From Roseivirga echinicomitans (GTDB taxonomy: Bacteria; Bacteroidota; Bacteroidia; Cytophagales; Cyclobacteriaceae), in contig NZ_LRDB01000050.1 of the NCBI RefSeq assembly GCF_001592935.1, positions 62,001-126,000 of the forward strand: DNA of 64,000 nucleotides, written 5' to 3'. How positions within the stretch are numbered: the first letter of the stretch is position 1; each line of letters opens with the position of its first letter. Positions 9,179 to 18,831 of this stretch are shown here, one piece after another. The position numbers and the translations under genes are program-made. A model generated the notes under the pieces. The model saw only the letters and a list, made by a program, of their open reading frames with translations, searched no databases and was not told the origin of the DNA.

Positions 9179-10465
9179 TTACTTGTTACTGATAATAAAA
9201 TCGATATCAACTCTTCTGTTCAGCGCTCTTTCACCTGAAGTGTCGTTATCAGTTCTAGGGGCTCTTTCTCCGAAACCTTCAGCCATTAATCTATTGGCAG
9301 CAATTCCTTTGCCTATAAAATACTTTCGTACAGTTTCTGCTCTATTTTTAGATAACTGGTAATTGTAATCTACAGAGCCCGTATTATCTGCATGACCATT
9401 GATGTCAAGCTTCATACTAGGGTTATTCTGTAATACATTCAGAATGTCATTTAATGCTTCGTAAGAAGCTTGAGTCAAAGTTGCTTCATCTAGCTCGAAA
9501 AGAATGTTTTCAGCAGCTTCGATCAATTTGACTTTAATATGCTCTTCTGATTCAGGAATCATCGATTCAATGGCTTGTTGTGTACATCCGTTTATTATAC
9601 CATATGTGTTAGGGCAAGGGTCCTGTGAATCCACCACACTATCATTATCTGAATCTGGGCATCCACCTAATGCAGGGTCTCCTGCTGTATTTGGACAAGC
9701 ATCGTAAATATCTGGTACTGTATCTCCGTCAGTATCTGGGCAACCATTTAATGTTCCAGCTACATTTGGACATGCGTCATAAATGTTGGCTACACCATCG
9801 TTGTCGTCATCATCCAATGGACAACCATTGTTAGAAATAGGCCCAGCCATTTCGGGACAGGCATCATCTCTATCGAACACACCATCTTCATCGCTGTCCT
9901 TGTTTCTTTTAAAGGTGAATTTTACACCAAGCGAGTATTGCATGTAGTTATAAGTGTCGTCAATTGAGTTTTTGAAAGTGGCCTGTGTAACAAGGTCTGT
10001 TTTCGGGTTGACTCTCCAGTTTAAACCTGCGGCAAATGGGATCATCGCATGAGATTCTTGAAATTCCCCAAAGTAGTATTCTTGGTCATCTAAATTTGTC
10101 ATTCCAAAACCGGATGAAATAAAAGGAGAAACTCGGGCGTCTTCAGGTAATATATAACCGTTATTAAACTTGTAGGTCAATCGGGCATCTAAATCTGTTA
10201 CCGTTCCACGGAAAATATTGTCAAATCTTAATTTCCCTCGTGTTGCACTTAGTGCGGCATTAAAGCTAGGGTTAATATAAAGTTCAGAAGCCACCCTAAT
10301 TCCAAATGCGTTTAGGTTACTTAAATCGAAGGGTCTTTCTAGCTCCTTTAGCTCAATCTTGTTATTGGTAACTCCGACTTCAAATCTTATTGGGTCATAT
10401 TTTGTTTGAGCTGTGGTTGAAAGCGTAAACAAGCTCAAAATGAGTAATAGGTATATCTTTTTCAT
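9179..10465 (-). CDS. OmpA-family outer-membrane protein with thrombospondin type 3 repeats
   Basis: A 428-aa envelope protein. Signal peptide (MKKIYLLLILSLFTLSTTAQ), then an N-terminal region of about 170 residues that looks like a small beta-barrel (alternating aromatic strands such as LTYKFNNGYI). Acidic calcium-binding thrombospondin type 3 repeats follow at about 190-290 (DSDEDGVFDRDDACPE, DNDGVANIYDACPN and similar). The C-terminal OmpA/MotB domain (about 315-428) has the peptidoglycan-binding core INGHADNTGSVDYNYQLS and ends in NRRVDIDFII. The probable role is anchoring the outer membrane to peptidoglycan. It is a single gene with its own terminator. Confidence 0.93.
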   Translation of the reverse strand: MKKIYLLLILSLFTLSTTAQTKYDPIRFEVGVTNNKIELKELERPFDLSNLNAFGIRVASELYINPSFNAALSATRGKLRFDNIFRGTVTDLDARLTYKFNNGYILPEDARVSPFISSGFGMTNLDDQEYYFGEFQESHAMIPFAAGLNWRVNPKTDLVTQATFKNSIDDTYNYMQYSLGVKFTFKRNKDSDEDGVFDRDDACPEMAGPISNNGCPLDDDDNDGVANIYDACPNVAGTLNGCPDTDGDTVPDIYDACPNTAGDPALGGCPDSDNDSVVDSQDPCPNTYGIINGCTQQAIESMIPESEEHIKVKLIEAAENILFELDEATLTQASYEALNDILNVLQNNPSMKLDINGHADNTGSVDYNYQLSKNRAETVRKYFIGKGIAANRLMAEGFGERAPRTDNDTSGERALNRRVDIDFIISNK

Positions 10466-10750
10466 CTTTTCGAATTTTGGTTATACTCATATTGCGACCA
10501 GAATCCTGCCGACAGCGGCTTTTAACTCGATTCTTTCTTATTCGTAAATGAAAACTTATAATATTTATATTATTTAGGATTTAGTTGTGTATCGTTTTCT
10601 ACACGACTGTGTAGTCTGCTTCTTAATGAGGGCTACATTAATGAACGAAGAATAACGAGTGATTGAACTAGGTTCAGGTTAAAATAGCTTGATCCAGAGG
10701 CCTGGGGGCTGAGATTAAGGGATTAGTATTCACTTTGAGCTATTGAAAAC
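10466..10750. other. Intergenic region with inverted half-sites
   Basis: A non-coding gap between two minus-strand genes. It holds the perfect palindrome CTACAC-GACT-GTGTAG (10599-10614) and a further GTGTA at 10587-10591, giving three alternating half-sites, about 120-150 bases upstream of the OmpA-like start. No clear -7 element was found. Nothing else is recognisable. Confidence 0.4.
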
Positions 10751-10788
10751 AAAAAGGCCTTCTCAGAAATTCCTGAGAAGGCCTTTTT
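10751..10788. terminator. Strong bidirectional-type intrinsic terminator
   Basis: A 16-base perfect inverted repeat AAAAAGGCCTTCTCAG with its complement, loop AAATTC (10767-10772). It lies 20 bases after the stop of the minus-strand metalloprotease gene. Confidence 0.92.
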
Positions 10789-10807
10789 AAAGAATCGATA
10801 ACCTAAT

Positions 10808-13276
10808 TTACTTCGGATCAAGAATTTCAGCTATTCGATCTAATAGATCTTCTAAATGAATTGAACTAGCCCTGTCTGTAAATTTGCCTTTATTACTTTT
10901 GATCTCTTGTTGAAGTGCTTTTAATTCGGATTTTACTACTGGACGAATATCCGATTGTGCAACATTCACTTGTCTTGCCTGGAATGAATTTGAATCAGTG
11001 GTCATTAACGATTCAAGCTTTTCAACAAACGATCTCTGTAAGTTTCTACGGTAAGTATCAATTTCATTACCTGAAGTAAGCTCAGAAAACAAACCTTTTC
11101 TCATATCACCAAAAAGTTGATAAATGGTATAGGTGTTTCTGCCTTTAAAGGCCTCTGCTTCAATTAATCTTTGTGCCCTAGTGGGGTCTAAAACTGAATT
11201 TAGGAAAGAAGACTGAGTTCCACTGATACGATTTACGGCACCATAGTTTTCAAGTCTTCTAAGCAATTCTTCATCAAGTAACCAATCAGGCGTACTGAAA
11301 GCATATTTCTGCATCCATGCCATGGCTTCCTTTTGATAAGTTTCTGGAACTACGTTGAATACTGAACCAGACTGATCAGCTGATTTCAAGTCTTCCGTAA
11401 TACCACCGATCACGGTAGTTACATGTCCCGTGAAACGTCTCCATTGACCAATGATTTCACCATAGATTTCGTTGGTTTCAGTATAATCCTCACCAGCGGT
11501 AGTGGTCCAAGTCAATAAGTTAGGCACTACCTTTTTGAGGTTCTCCATTCCGTACATACTTGCCATTACAGCGTTATCGCCTAAATCTTCCGTTTGTGCT
11601 TCGGGGTTACTTCCGTTACTACTTCCAAAACGATACATTCTGTCATTGGCCTTTTCCATTATCCACTTGTCTAATGTGCTAGATTCGGCTTGTGGTGTAT
11701 TGGCAGAAGGAATTACTCTATAGCCCCAGTTGATGGAATACTTATCGTAAGGACCAATTTTGCGGATAAAGCGAGTTACACCATCACCAGGTTGTGCAAT
11801 GTAGTTTACACGAGCGTAATCCATAATGGTAGGGGCTACACCATATTCTTGCGTAAACTCAGGGTCTCTTAATTTTTCAACCGGGTAGGCTGAACTGGCT
11901 TTCATATTGTGAGGTAAACCAAGTGCATGGCCTATTTCATGGGCAATTACAGCTCTCATCATTTCACCAATCTCATCTTCTGGCACATCAAGGCTTCTTG
12001 CTAAAGGGTTTGCAGCGCCTGTCTGAATCATGTACCAGTTTCGATATGACCTCAAATGATTATGAAACCATACAATATCACTCTCAATAATTTCACCTGT
12101 TCTAGGATCGGCAGTGCTTGGCCCAACTGCATTTCTTGTCATGCTGGCTACGTAGCGCACCGTTGAATAACGAGCATCCTCTGGAGACCAATCTGGATCT
12201 TCCTCTTTGCTTGGAGGCTCTTTGGCGATGATGGCGTTTTTAAAACCAGCGGCTTCAAAAGCTACTTGCCAATCTTCAATTCCAAGTTTAAACCACTTTA
12301 CAAACCTTTCTGGAGTAGCAGGGTCTAAGTAGTAAATAATAGGTTTGATAGGCTCAACCAATTCACCTCTAGCGTAAGCAGCAGGGTCTTTGGGTTCTAA
12401 TCTCCATCTTTTTAAGAAGGTTTGTTGATCACCTTTTAGTTTTAGGGAGCTATAATTGATATTGCTTTGAGTAAACCAGCCAACACGCTCATCTGCCAAC
12501 CTAGGCATCATTTTGTTCTCGGGTAATTTAATCATCGACTGACTTACTTCGACAGTCATTAAACCTAATTCAGAATTTGAAGGAGGTCTTCCTGCATCAT
12601 AAGTCATTACCTGACGCACTTCTACGTTGATCGGGAAACTCTTTACCGAGGACAAATAACTCTTTTCGTTGTCAAGTCTACGTACTTGAAACTGCGTTCG
12701 CATTCCATTACTTATCGCGCTAATGGCTTTTGTGTCCTGGGTGAAGAATTTACTTACATCAATTAAGTAAGCCTCTGAACCATCTGGTTGTCCTTCTATT
12801 TTGAAAGAACCGATAATAGGGGACAAGTTGTTGTCTGCCACTGATTTAGAGATGGCATCCGTAGTGTCTGCTACATTGTTGAATGAAATAGACTTGAGTA
12901 GGATGTTTTCATTTAACTTCTCCCATTTTACTATTTGCTCACTCATTTTCCAACCACTGCCTATAAAACCACCGAAGTTTTCGGGTACTGCAACTACTCG
13001 AGTTACCCAAAGCATGTCCTTACCTAATTCCGACTTAGGGATTTCGAACATGACCTTATCGTCTTTTTGATAAAGCTTAAAAATTCCTTCATCCTCGGTA
13101 AGTCCTTTTACAAGGTCTGAGTAACCTTTTTCTTTTTTCTCAGGCTTAGTTTCAGGAGCCGTCTGCTCCGTAGTAGTTTCGTTCTTTTTTCTCTGGGCCT
13201 GTAAGTCCTCAGGTAAGCTGCCGATTGCAACAAAAGCCAAGGCTAAGATTGCAGTACTTCGTAATTTCAATTTCAT
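10808..13276 (-). CDS. Secreted zinc metalloprotease (DUF5117/DUF5118 met-zincin type)
   Basis: An 822-aa exported protein when read from the ATG at 13276. That start gives a clean signal peptide (MKLKLRSTAILALAF...DLQAQ), whereas an ATG 45 bases further upstream would add a non-signal extension. After a charged Lys/Glu linker come the large N-terminal domains typical of this family, then the zinc site HEIGHALGLPHN (first His about residue 446) in the extended HExxHxxGxxH form, and a met-turn-like region with PTIMDYARVNY. A helical C-terminal domain follows. Relatives are secreted peptidases of Bacteroidota and Proteobacteria with undefined substrates. It is monocistronic, ending at a strong terminator. 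Confidence 0.9.
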   Translation of the reverse strand: MKLKLRSTAILALAFVAIGSLPEDLQAQRKKNETTTEQTAPETKPEKKEKGYSDLVKGLTEDEGIFKLYQKDDKVMFEIPKSELGKDMLWVTRVVAVPENFGGFIGSGWKMSEQIVKWEKLNENILLKSISFNNVADTTDAISKSVADNNLSPIIGSFKIEGQPDGSEAYLIDVSKFFTQDTKAISAISNGMRTQFQVRRLDNEKSYLSSVKSFPINVEVRQVMTYDAGRPPSNSELGLMTVEVSQSMIKLPENKMMPRLADERVGWFTQSNINYSSLKLKGDQQTFLKRWRLEPKDPAAYARGELVEPIKPIIYYLDPATPERFVKWFKLGIEDWQVAFEAAGFKNAIIAKEPPSKEEDPDWSPEDARYSTVRYVASMTRNAVGPSTADPRTGEIIESDIVWFHNHLRSYRNWYMIQTGAANPLARSLDVPEDEIGEMMRAVIAHEIGHALGLPHNMKASSAYPVEKLRDPEFTQEYGVAPTIMDYARVNYIAQPGDGVTRFIRKIGPYDKYSINWGYRVIPSANTPQAESSTLDKWIMEKANDRMYRFGSSNGSNPEAQTEDLGDNAVMASMYGMENLKKVVPNLLTWTTTAGEDYTETNEIYGEIIGQWRRFTGHVTTVIGGITEDLKSADQSGSVFNVVPETYQKEAMAWMQKYAFSTPDWLLDEELLRRLENYGAVNRISGTQSSFLNSVLDPTRAQRLIEAEAFKGRNTYTIYQLFGDMRKGLFSELTSGNEIDTYRRNLQRSFVEKLESLMTTDSNSFQARQVNVAQSDIRPVVKSELKALQQEIKSNKGKFTDRASSIHLEDLLDRIAEILDPK

Positions 13277-13364
13277 AATAAAGTGGTTAAATGAATTTTC
13301 GACCAATAAGTAAATGAACATCCATTGGGATAATTCTGGAACTTTTATTTAACACAAAGGGTAA

Positions 13365-14303
13365 ATGGTTATGTTAGTGGTCACAGATAAAATTGAAATG
13401 AACAGATATTGGGAATTAGCGAAGGAATCTTACACCGGATATGCAAATTATATCTGGAACGAAATCACCTTTCAGTATGACTATAAGCCCCTTTGGCAGA
13501 ATTACTTTTGGGGATTAATTCTTTTGTCACTTTTCTTTTTTGTTTGGGAATGGCTTAGGCCTTGGAGAAAAGAGCAACCTAAATTTAGGAAGGACTTTTG
13601 GCTCGATGCCTTTTATATGTTCTTTAACTTTTTTCTTTTCTCACTTATTATATTCAATGCGCTGTCTGATGTTTTTGTAAACTTATTCAATGACTTTTTA
13701 GGCGTTTTTGGCCTTACTAATGTAGTCGCCTTAAAGATTGAAACGTGGCCCAAAATTGCGCAACTCTTTATGCTTTTCATCATTCGAGATTTTATCCAAT
13801 GGTGGATACACAGGTTACTACATGCGTCACCAAAGCTGTGGGAATTTCATAAAGTGCATCATTCGGTAGAGCAGATGGGGTTTGCAGCCCACTTACGCTA
13901 TCATTGGATGGAAACCATCGTATATAGAACTATTGAATATCTTCCGTTGGCCATGATTGGCTTCGGAATTGATGATTTTTTCTTCGTCCATATGTTTACC
14001 CTAGCGGTGGGGCATTGGAACCATGCCAACATCAATGTGAGATTGGGTTATTTAAAATACATTTTCAATAACCCTAACATGCACATGTGGCACCATGCCC
14101 ATGATTTACCAAAAGAAAGAAGAACCGGAGTCAATTTTGGTTTAACATTAAGTCTTTGGGATTACATTTTCAGAACAGCCTATATCCCACATAGTGGAAA
14201 GGATATTAAACTCGGCTTCCCAGGAGTGAAGAAATTCCCAAAGAGCTTTATCGGTCAAATTTCGCATGGTTTTAATACGAAAGGTTCTTCCGAAAAGGAG
14301 TAG
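13365..14303 (+). CDS. Sterol desaturase / fatty acid hydroxylase family membrane protein
   Basis: A 312-aa integral membrane di-iron oxygenase of the fatty acid hydroxylase superfamily. The histidine clusters are visible: WIHRLLHASPKLWEFHKVHHS, then HWNHANI and MHMWHHAHD. Membrane segments occur near residues 45-65, 85-105 and 135-150. The family hydroxylates or desaturates lipids, sterols or carotenoids; the substrate here is unknown. The start is uncertain: an internal ATG at 13398 (MNRYWELAKESY) is equally plausible and would shorten the protein by 11 residues. It is transcribed away from the metalloprotease. A second, more distant family member is at 35931. Confidence 0.88.
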   Translation: MVMLVVTDKIEMNRYWELAKESYTGYANYIWNEITFQYDYKPLWQNYFWGLILLSLFFFVWEWLRPWRKEQPKFRKDFWLDAFYMFFNFFLFSLIIFNALSDVFVNLFNDFLGVFGLTNVVALKIETWPKIAQLFMLFIIRDFIQWWIHRLLHASPKLWEFHKVHHSVEQMGFAAHLRYHWMETIVYRTIEYLPLAMIGFGIDDFFFVHMFTLAVGHWNHANINVRLGYLKYIFNNPNMHMWHHAHDLPKERRTGVNFGLTLSLWDYIFRTAYIPHSGKDIKLGFPGVKKFPKSFIGQISHGFNTKGSSEKE

Positions 14304-14416
14304 CCGTGTCGTTTTGATACGATTAGAGCATGAGTTTAAATGATGGCTTAGTATTTTTTTTGGACTAACTACATCATTTTTTCAATTTTTTGGTTTATCA
14401 TGTCGAAGATAAAGCC

Positions 14417-14824
14417 ATGAACAAACAAATAATCCGAAACGCCCAAAACGAGATTTTCTACGAAGCGAAGCTCGATCAAGAGAACGGTTGGATCTATATC
14501 AATTGGATTGGAGACATTGAACTTGAGGATGTTAAAAGAGGAACTCAAGCTTACTTGGACCTGCTTGCTATTTCCGGTTGTAGAAAGTTATTGAACGATA
14601 ATAGTTTACTTACCAGTAATTTTTTGGAGATCAATGAATGGATAGAGGCCAACGTATTACCTGTGGCCGTTCGAACTGGTTTACGATACATGGCACATAT
14701 ACTCTCTCCCAAATTTATTGCTCGATTTTCAGGCATTGATTTAGGACTTCGTTTGAAACCCGTTGAATTCCATGCATTTAAAGAATTGAAGAAAGCGGAA
14801 AAATGGCTTAATTCTAAAAGTTAA
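14417..14824 (+). CDS. STAS/SpoIIAA-like small cytoplasmic protein (hypothetical)
   Basis: A 135-aa soluble protein with no signal peptide. I prefer the ATG at 14417 (MNKQIIRNAQNEIFYEA); one nine codons upstream is also in frame. The pattern (strand-rich start with GWIYINWIGDI, then helix, a strand GCRKLLNDNS, helix INEWIEANVLP, and MAHILSPKFIARFS) resembles STAS/SpoIIAA-like proteins common in Cytophagales as uncharacterised single-domain proteins. Function unknown; a role in signalling or stress is only a guess from the fold. The DUF3095 gene starts 48 bp downstream. Confidence 0.7.
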   Translation: MNKQIIRNAQNEIFYEAKLDQENGWIYINWIGDIELEDVKRGTQAYLDLLAISGCRKLLNDNSLLTSNFLEINEWIEANVLPVAVRTGLRYMAHILSPKFIARFSGIDLGLRLKPVEFHAFKELKKAEKWLNSKS

Positions 14825-14872
14825 ATCGATAAAGTAATACATAGGCAAAGCTATCTCTACAGCACACTATAA

Positions 14873-16027
14873 TTGTCAGACAATAAGTTCTATACTCGCC
14901 TTCCCATTCAAAAGAGCACAATTAGCCAGCTCTTGGCCAACGAAGCGATGTTTTCCCGTTGTCCGCCCGATTGGGTTGTGATCACCACAGATATTAAAAA
15001 TTCGACCAACAGCATTAAGAATGGCAAACATCAACTTGTCAATTTAATTGCCACTGGGAGTATTATTGCAGGGTTAAATATTGCTCATAAAACAAATATC
15101 GAAATACCATTTTTCTTTGGTGGGGATGGAGCAGCTATGCTTGTTCCTTTGGCTTTAAAGGGAGAGACTTTAAACGCATTGCTTGAACATAGGCAGAATA
15201 CAAAAAAGAACTTTGATTTAGACTTGAGAGTAGGTTCTATACCCGTTTCTGAAATCTATGAAAATGGTCATAATATAATGATTGCTAAAGCTCAAATCAC
15301 CAAAACATTAGTATCGCCTGTTATTGTTGGTTCGGGTCTGCATTATGCCGAAAAAGTACTGAAAAATAGCCATTCCCCTCTAACGTTAGACACTAATCAA
15401 TTGGGCTATTTATCGCTTGAGGGCATGAATTGTAGGTGGAATGAGATAAAAGCACCAAACACGGGGAATGAAGTATTAAGCCTTTTGGTTGATGTGATCG
15501 ATCCAGCCGAACAACATGCAATGATGGCCAAAGTAATGCTGGAAATGGAAGGGATTTATGGTGACATCGCAAAGCGTAATCCCATTTCATTAGCAAAGCT
15601 CAATCTGAACCCAGGTTTTACAAAATTGCAGGACGAAATTAGGGTGAAGCTGGGGCAGAGAAGCTTCTTCCGAACCTTATCAGCCTCCATGATGACTTTC
15701 ATTGGGAAGTCGTATCTATCGAACTCAAAAAAGGGGAAGCGATATCTGATTAATATGGTTGAATCTTCGGATACATTGGTGATTGATGGAAGAATTAACA
15801 CTGTAATTTCTGGTACTACAGATCAGTGTAAATCACTCATTTCTAGCTTGGCTAAAATGGAAGATGAAGGGGAAATTCATTTTGGTTACCACATTACAAA
15901 TGCCTCGATTCTTTCTTGCTATGTGAGAAGTATGGAGGCTGATCATGTTCATTTTGTTGATGGTATCGGGGGAGGTTATACCCAAGCATCGAAAATGCTT
16001 AAAAGCAAATATCAAAAATCACTTTAG
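14873..16027 (+). CDS. DUF3095 family protein with TTG start
   Basis: A 384-aa cytoplasmic protein of the DUF3095 family, with characteristic DWVVITTDIKNSTNSIKNGKH and FFFGGDGAAMLVP segments. The first resembles the D-I-x-x-S/F-T motif of nucleotide cyclase folds and the second the GGDG region, so a cyclase-like fold is an inference. The start must be TTG at 14873: a TAA codon is immediately upstream in frame, and the next ATG (residue 26) would remove conserved sequence. The biochemical role of the family is not known to me. The AIM24-type gene follows 52 bp downstream. Confidence 0.85.
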   Translation: MSDNKFYTRLPIQKSTISQLLANEAMFSRCPPDWVVITTDIKNSTNSIKNGKHQLVNLIATGSIIAGLNIAHKTNIEIPFFFGGDGAAMLVPLALKGETLNALLEHRQNTKKNFDLDLRVGSIPVSEIYENGHNIMIAKAQITKTLVSPVIVGSGLHYAEKVLKNSHSPLTLDTNQLGYLSLEGMNCRWNEIKAPNTGNEVLSLLVDVIDPAEQHAMMAKVMLEMEGIYGDIAKRNPISLAKLNLNPGFTKLQDEIRVKLGQRSFFRTLSASMMTFIGKSYLSNSKKGKRYLINMVESSDTLVIDGRINTVISGTTDQCKSLISSLAKMEDEGEIHFGYHITNASILSCYVRSMEADHVHFVDGIGGGYTQASKMLKSKYQKSL

Positions 16028-16079
16028 TCCATTTGGAAGTACTCTCTTTTTTAAACATTTTCAAGTCAAATTATGAATC

Positions 16080-16871
16080 ATGAGATCACACGAAATAGAT
16101 TATGAATTGCATGGCGATGACATGCAAATGGTGGAAATAGAGCTTGATCCACAGGAAACAGTAATTGCCGAAGCAGGCGCCATGAACTGGATGGAAGAAG
16201 ATATTGATTTTCAGGCCAAAATGGGGGACGGATCGGAACCAGATAACGGCATTTTCGGGAAACTACTAAGTGTCGGGAAACGAGTGCTAACTGGTGAATC
16301 CATTTTTATGACCCATTTCACCAATTTGGGTCGCGCAAAACGCAAAGTAACCTTTGCTGCACCATATCCTGGCAAAATTATTCCTATTGATTTAAATGAA
16401 ATTGGTCAGAGTATTATTTGCCAGAAAGATGCATTTCTTTGTGCCGCTATGGGTACAAACGTTTCTATAGCCTTTAGTAGGAAGCTAGGCGCTGGTTTTT
16501 TTGGTGGCGAAGGTTTTATTCTTCAGAAACTTAAAGGTGATGGAATGGCATTTATGCATGCCGGTGGTACCGTAGTGAAACGCCAATTGAATGGAGAAAC
16601 ACTTCGTGTTGACACAGGTTGTATTGTAGCTTTTTCTCCCGGTATTGATTATGATATTCAGCGAGCAGGTAACTTGAAATCTATGTTTTTTGGTGGTGAG
16701 GGGTTATTCTTGGCTACATTGAGAGGTACTGGGACAGTTTATTTACAAAGCTTACCATTTTCTAGATTAGCAGATAGAATTATTCAACATGCACCAAGAG
16801 CAGGTGGTTCTTCAAAAGGAGAGGGCTCTATTTTGGGTGGCCTTGGAAGGATAATCGATGGTGACCGATAA
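16080..16871 (+). CDS. AIM24 / TIGR00266 family protein
   Basis: A 263-aa protein of the TIGR00266 (AIM24, tryptophan RNA-binding attenuator-like) family. Diagnostic segments are [38 protein letters not shown] and [17 protein letters not shown], followed by [25 protein letters not shown]. The fold is an all-beta barrel; bacterial function is undefined. No signal peptide. It is the last gene of a plus-strand run that also has the DUF3095 and STAS-like genes and ends at a strong terminator at 16874. Confidence 0.9.
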   Translation: MRSHEIDYELHGDDMQMVEIELDPQETVIAEAGAMNWMEEDIDFQAKMGDGSEPDNGIFGKLLSVGKRVLTGESIFMTHFTNLGRAKRKVTFAAPYPGKIIPIDLNEIGQSIICQKDAFLCAAMGTNVSIAFSRKLGAGFFGGEGFILQKLKGDGMAFMHAGGTVVKRQLNGETLRVDTGCIVAFSPGIDYDIQRAGNLKSMFFGGEGLFLATLRGTGTVYLQSLPFSRLADRIIQHAPRAGGSSKGEGSILGGLGRIIDGDR

Positions 16872-16873
16872 AC

Positions 16874-16916
16874 AAAAAAAGGCATTAAGCAGGAAATTCC
16901 GCTTAATGCCTTTTTT
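16874..16916. terminator. Bidirectional intrinsic terminator
   Basis: Perfect 10-bp stem GGCATTAAGC/GCTTAATGCC (16881-16890, 16901-16910) with loop AGGAAATTCC, seven A on the left and six T on the right. It separates converging genes. Confidence 0.93.
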
Positions 16917-16938
16917 AATCCTAAATCATCAGTTGTGC

Positions 16939-18813
16939 TTAGCTGATGATCAAAATAGGAATACTTACTTTGTGACGCACGACATCTAAGGTGGTTCCGA
17001 AAACCAAATCCTTAAGGCCTTTGTGGCCGTGAGCGCCCATAACAAGCATATCGATATCGTTCTCCTTCACAATTTTGACAATCTCTGTTGGCGCACTTCC
17101 AAAGCCAATTTTTTGCTCCGTTTTATAGCCTAGCTCTTCCAACATTTTCTGATATTGCTTTAGGTTATCAATATCAAGTTGAGTTTCATTATCAAGGGTA
17201 TTCTTACCTAAATAACGCGCAGCAGCACTCTCTACCACATGTATGAAAATGTAAGTAGCGGATTTCCCTCCCTGTTTTAATGCGTTCTGAATGATGGTTT
17301 GGTCATTGCCAGAGAAATCAATAGTAATACCAATGTGCTTGTATTCAATAATCAGTTCTTCAGAAAAGTCTTCAGCTTGTCCATGCGGTAAATGGTTAGT
17401 TTCATTAGGCTCTTCTTCTTTATTTTTGTTAAGGAAAGGGTGGATAAACACATAGACCAATAACGCGAGACAAGCGAGGGCAATAGGGATGACAATAGTG
17501 TATATATAAACTTTATTATCACCAGAGTTAATCGCCCAAGAGCTGATTTCATCAATAACCAAGGTGATATTTAAGTACACAATGATGGCTGCTATTAACC
17601 AAGCAAGTCCTTTTACCCAAGGTTTGATCGCAAATTCTCCCATCATTTTTTTGTCTGAGTTAAAATGTATGAGTGGAATTACAGCGAACCCCAATTGTAA
17701 ACTCAAAACTACCTGACTAAGGATCAAGAGACTTCCTAAGGCTTCTTCACCAAAATAGATAATGGTAAATAAGGCAGGAGCAATAGCCAATAATCGAGTA
17801 ATCAACCTTCTGAGCCAAGGCTGAATTCTTAAGTTCAAATGTCCTTCCATTACAATTTGACCTGCCAGTGTGCCCGTGATTGTTGAGCTTTGGCCAGCAG
17901 CAATCAAAGCAATGGCAAAGAATGTTGGTGCAATGCTACCAAAAAGATTTTCCAATAAAATAGAAGCATCTTGAATTTCGGCCACATTATAAAAACCATT
18001 GGTATAGAAGGCGGCAGCAGCTAAAATTAGAATGGCAGCATTAACAAAAAACGCCATATTCAAGGCAATCACAGTATCAATGAAATTGTACTTAATCGCC
18101 TTTTTTAATCCTTGAAAAGAGCGATCAATTTTTCGAGTTTGAACTAATGAAGAATGTAAGTACAGGTTATGGGGCATCACCGTAGCCCCAATAATACCGA
18201 TAGCGAGATATAATGCGTTTCCGCCTAGGTCAGAAGGAACAAAGCCCTTCACCACATCGCCATACACAGGCGCAACGACAATCATTTGTATGATAAAAGA
18301 AACACCTATGATAAAGATCAAAGAAATGATAAAAACTTCCATTACCCGCATTCCCTTTTTAAGTAGGAAAAGGAGCAGAAATGTATCTAATGCGGTAATA
18401 CTCACCCCCCAAATCAAGGGTAGGTCGAACAATAAGCTTAAACCAATGGCCATCCCCACAATCTCAGCCAAGTCGCAAGCTGCAATGGCTATTTCAGCTA
18501 GAATATAAAGAGGAATGTTAGCCCATTTTGGATAGGCATTTTTAGACGCTTGTGCTAAGTCTAGGCCTTTTACAATCCCTAAACGGGCACTTAACGATTG
18601 GAGCAACAAGGCCATTATATTGGACATGAGTAACACCCAAATTAGCTTGTAGCCAAATTCCGACCCCCCTGCAATATCGGTTGCCCAGTTTCCTGGGTCC
18701 ATATAGCCCACACTTACTAAATAGGCAGGGCCTAGAAATGCTAAAACCTTTCTCCAACCTTTTTTGTCGGTGCGTACCGTAGAGTGGACTTCGCTTAACG
18801 ATTCTGATTTCAT
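16939..18813 (-). CDS. mntH: Nramp-family divalent metal transporter with C-terminal UspA domain
   Basis: A 624-aa proton-coupled importer of Mn2+/Fe2+ in the inner membrane. Nramp signatures are DPGNW (39-43, metal-binding first helix) and MPHNLYLHSS (from 213, sixth helix), within about 11 membrane segments to residue 465. A charged linker then leads to a universal stress protein domain (about 480-624) with the ATP-binding pattern GAHGHKGLKDLVFGTT from 593. The Nramp-USP fusion suggests nucleotide or stress control of metal import; that is inference. It is the last gene of a TonB receptor-thioredoxin-Nramp operon, 18 bp after the thioredoxin-like gene, opposite an MntR-type regulator. Mn versus Fe preference cannot be settled from sequence. 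Confidence 0.93.
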   Translation of the reverse strand: MKSESLSEVHSTVRTDKKGWRKVLAFLGPAYLVSVGYMDPGNWATDIAGGSEFGYKLIWVLLMSNIMALLLQSLSARLGIVKGLDLAQASKNAYPKWANIPLYILAEIAIAACDLAEIVGMAIGLSLLFDLPLIWGVSITALDTFLLLFLLKKGMRVMEVFIISLIFIIGVSFIIQMIVVAPVYGDVVKGFVPSDLGGNALYLAIGIIGATVMPHNLYLHSSLVQTRKIDRSFQGLKKAIKYNFIDTVIALNMAFFVNAAILILAAAAFYTNGFYNVAEIQDASILLENLFGSIAPTFFAIALIAAGQSSTITGTLAGQIVMEGHLNLRIQPWLRRLITRLLAIAPALFTIIYFGEEALGSLLILSQVVLSLQLGFAVIPLIHFNSDKKMMGEFAIKPWVKGLAWLIAAIIVYLNITLVIDEISSWAINSGDNKVYIYTIVIPIALACLALLVYVFIHPFLNKNKEEEPNETNHLPHGQAEDFSEELIIEYKHIGITIDFSGNDQTIIQNALKQGGKSATYIFIHVVESAAARYLGKNTLDNETQLDIDNLKQYQKMLEELGYKTEQKIGFGSAPTEIVKIVKENDIDMLVMGAHGHKGLKDLVFGTTLDVVRHKVSIPILIIS

Positions 18814-18831
18814 ATATAGGTCAAGTATATA

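Noticed and set aside
13277-13321. Longer N-terminus for the metalloprotease
   Set aside because: The extension precedes a perfect signal peptide beginning at the ATG at 13276 and is itself not signal-like.
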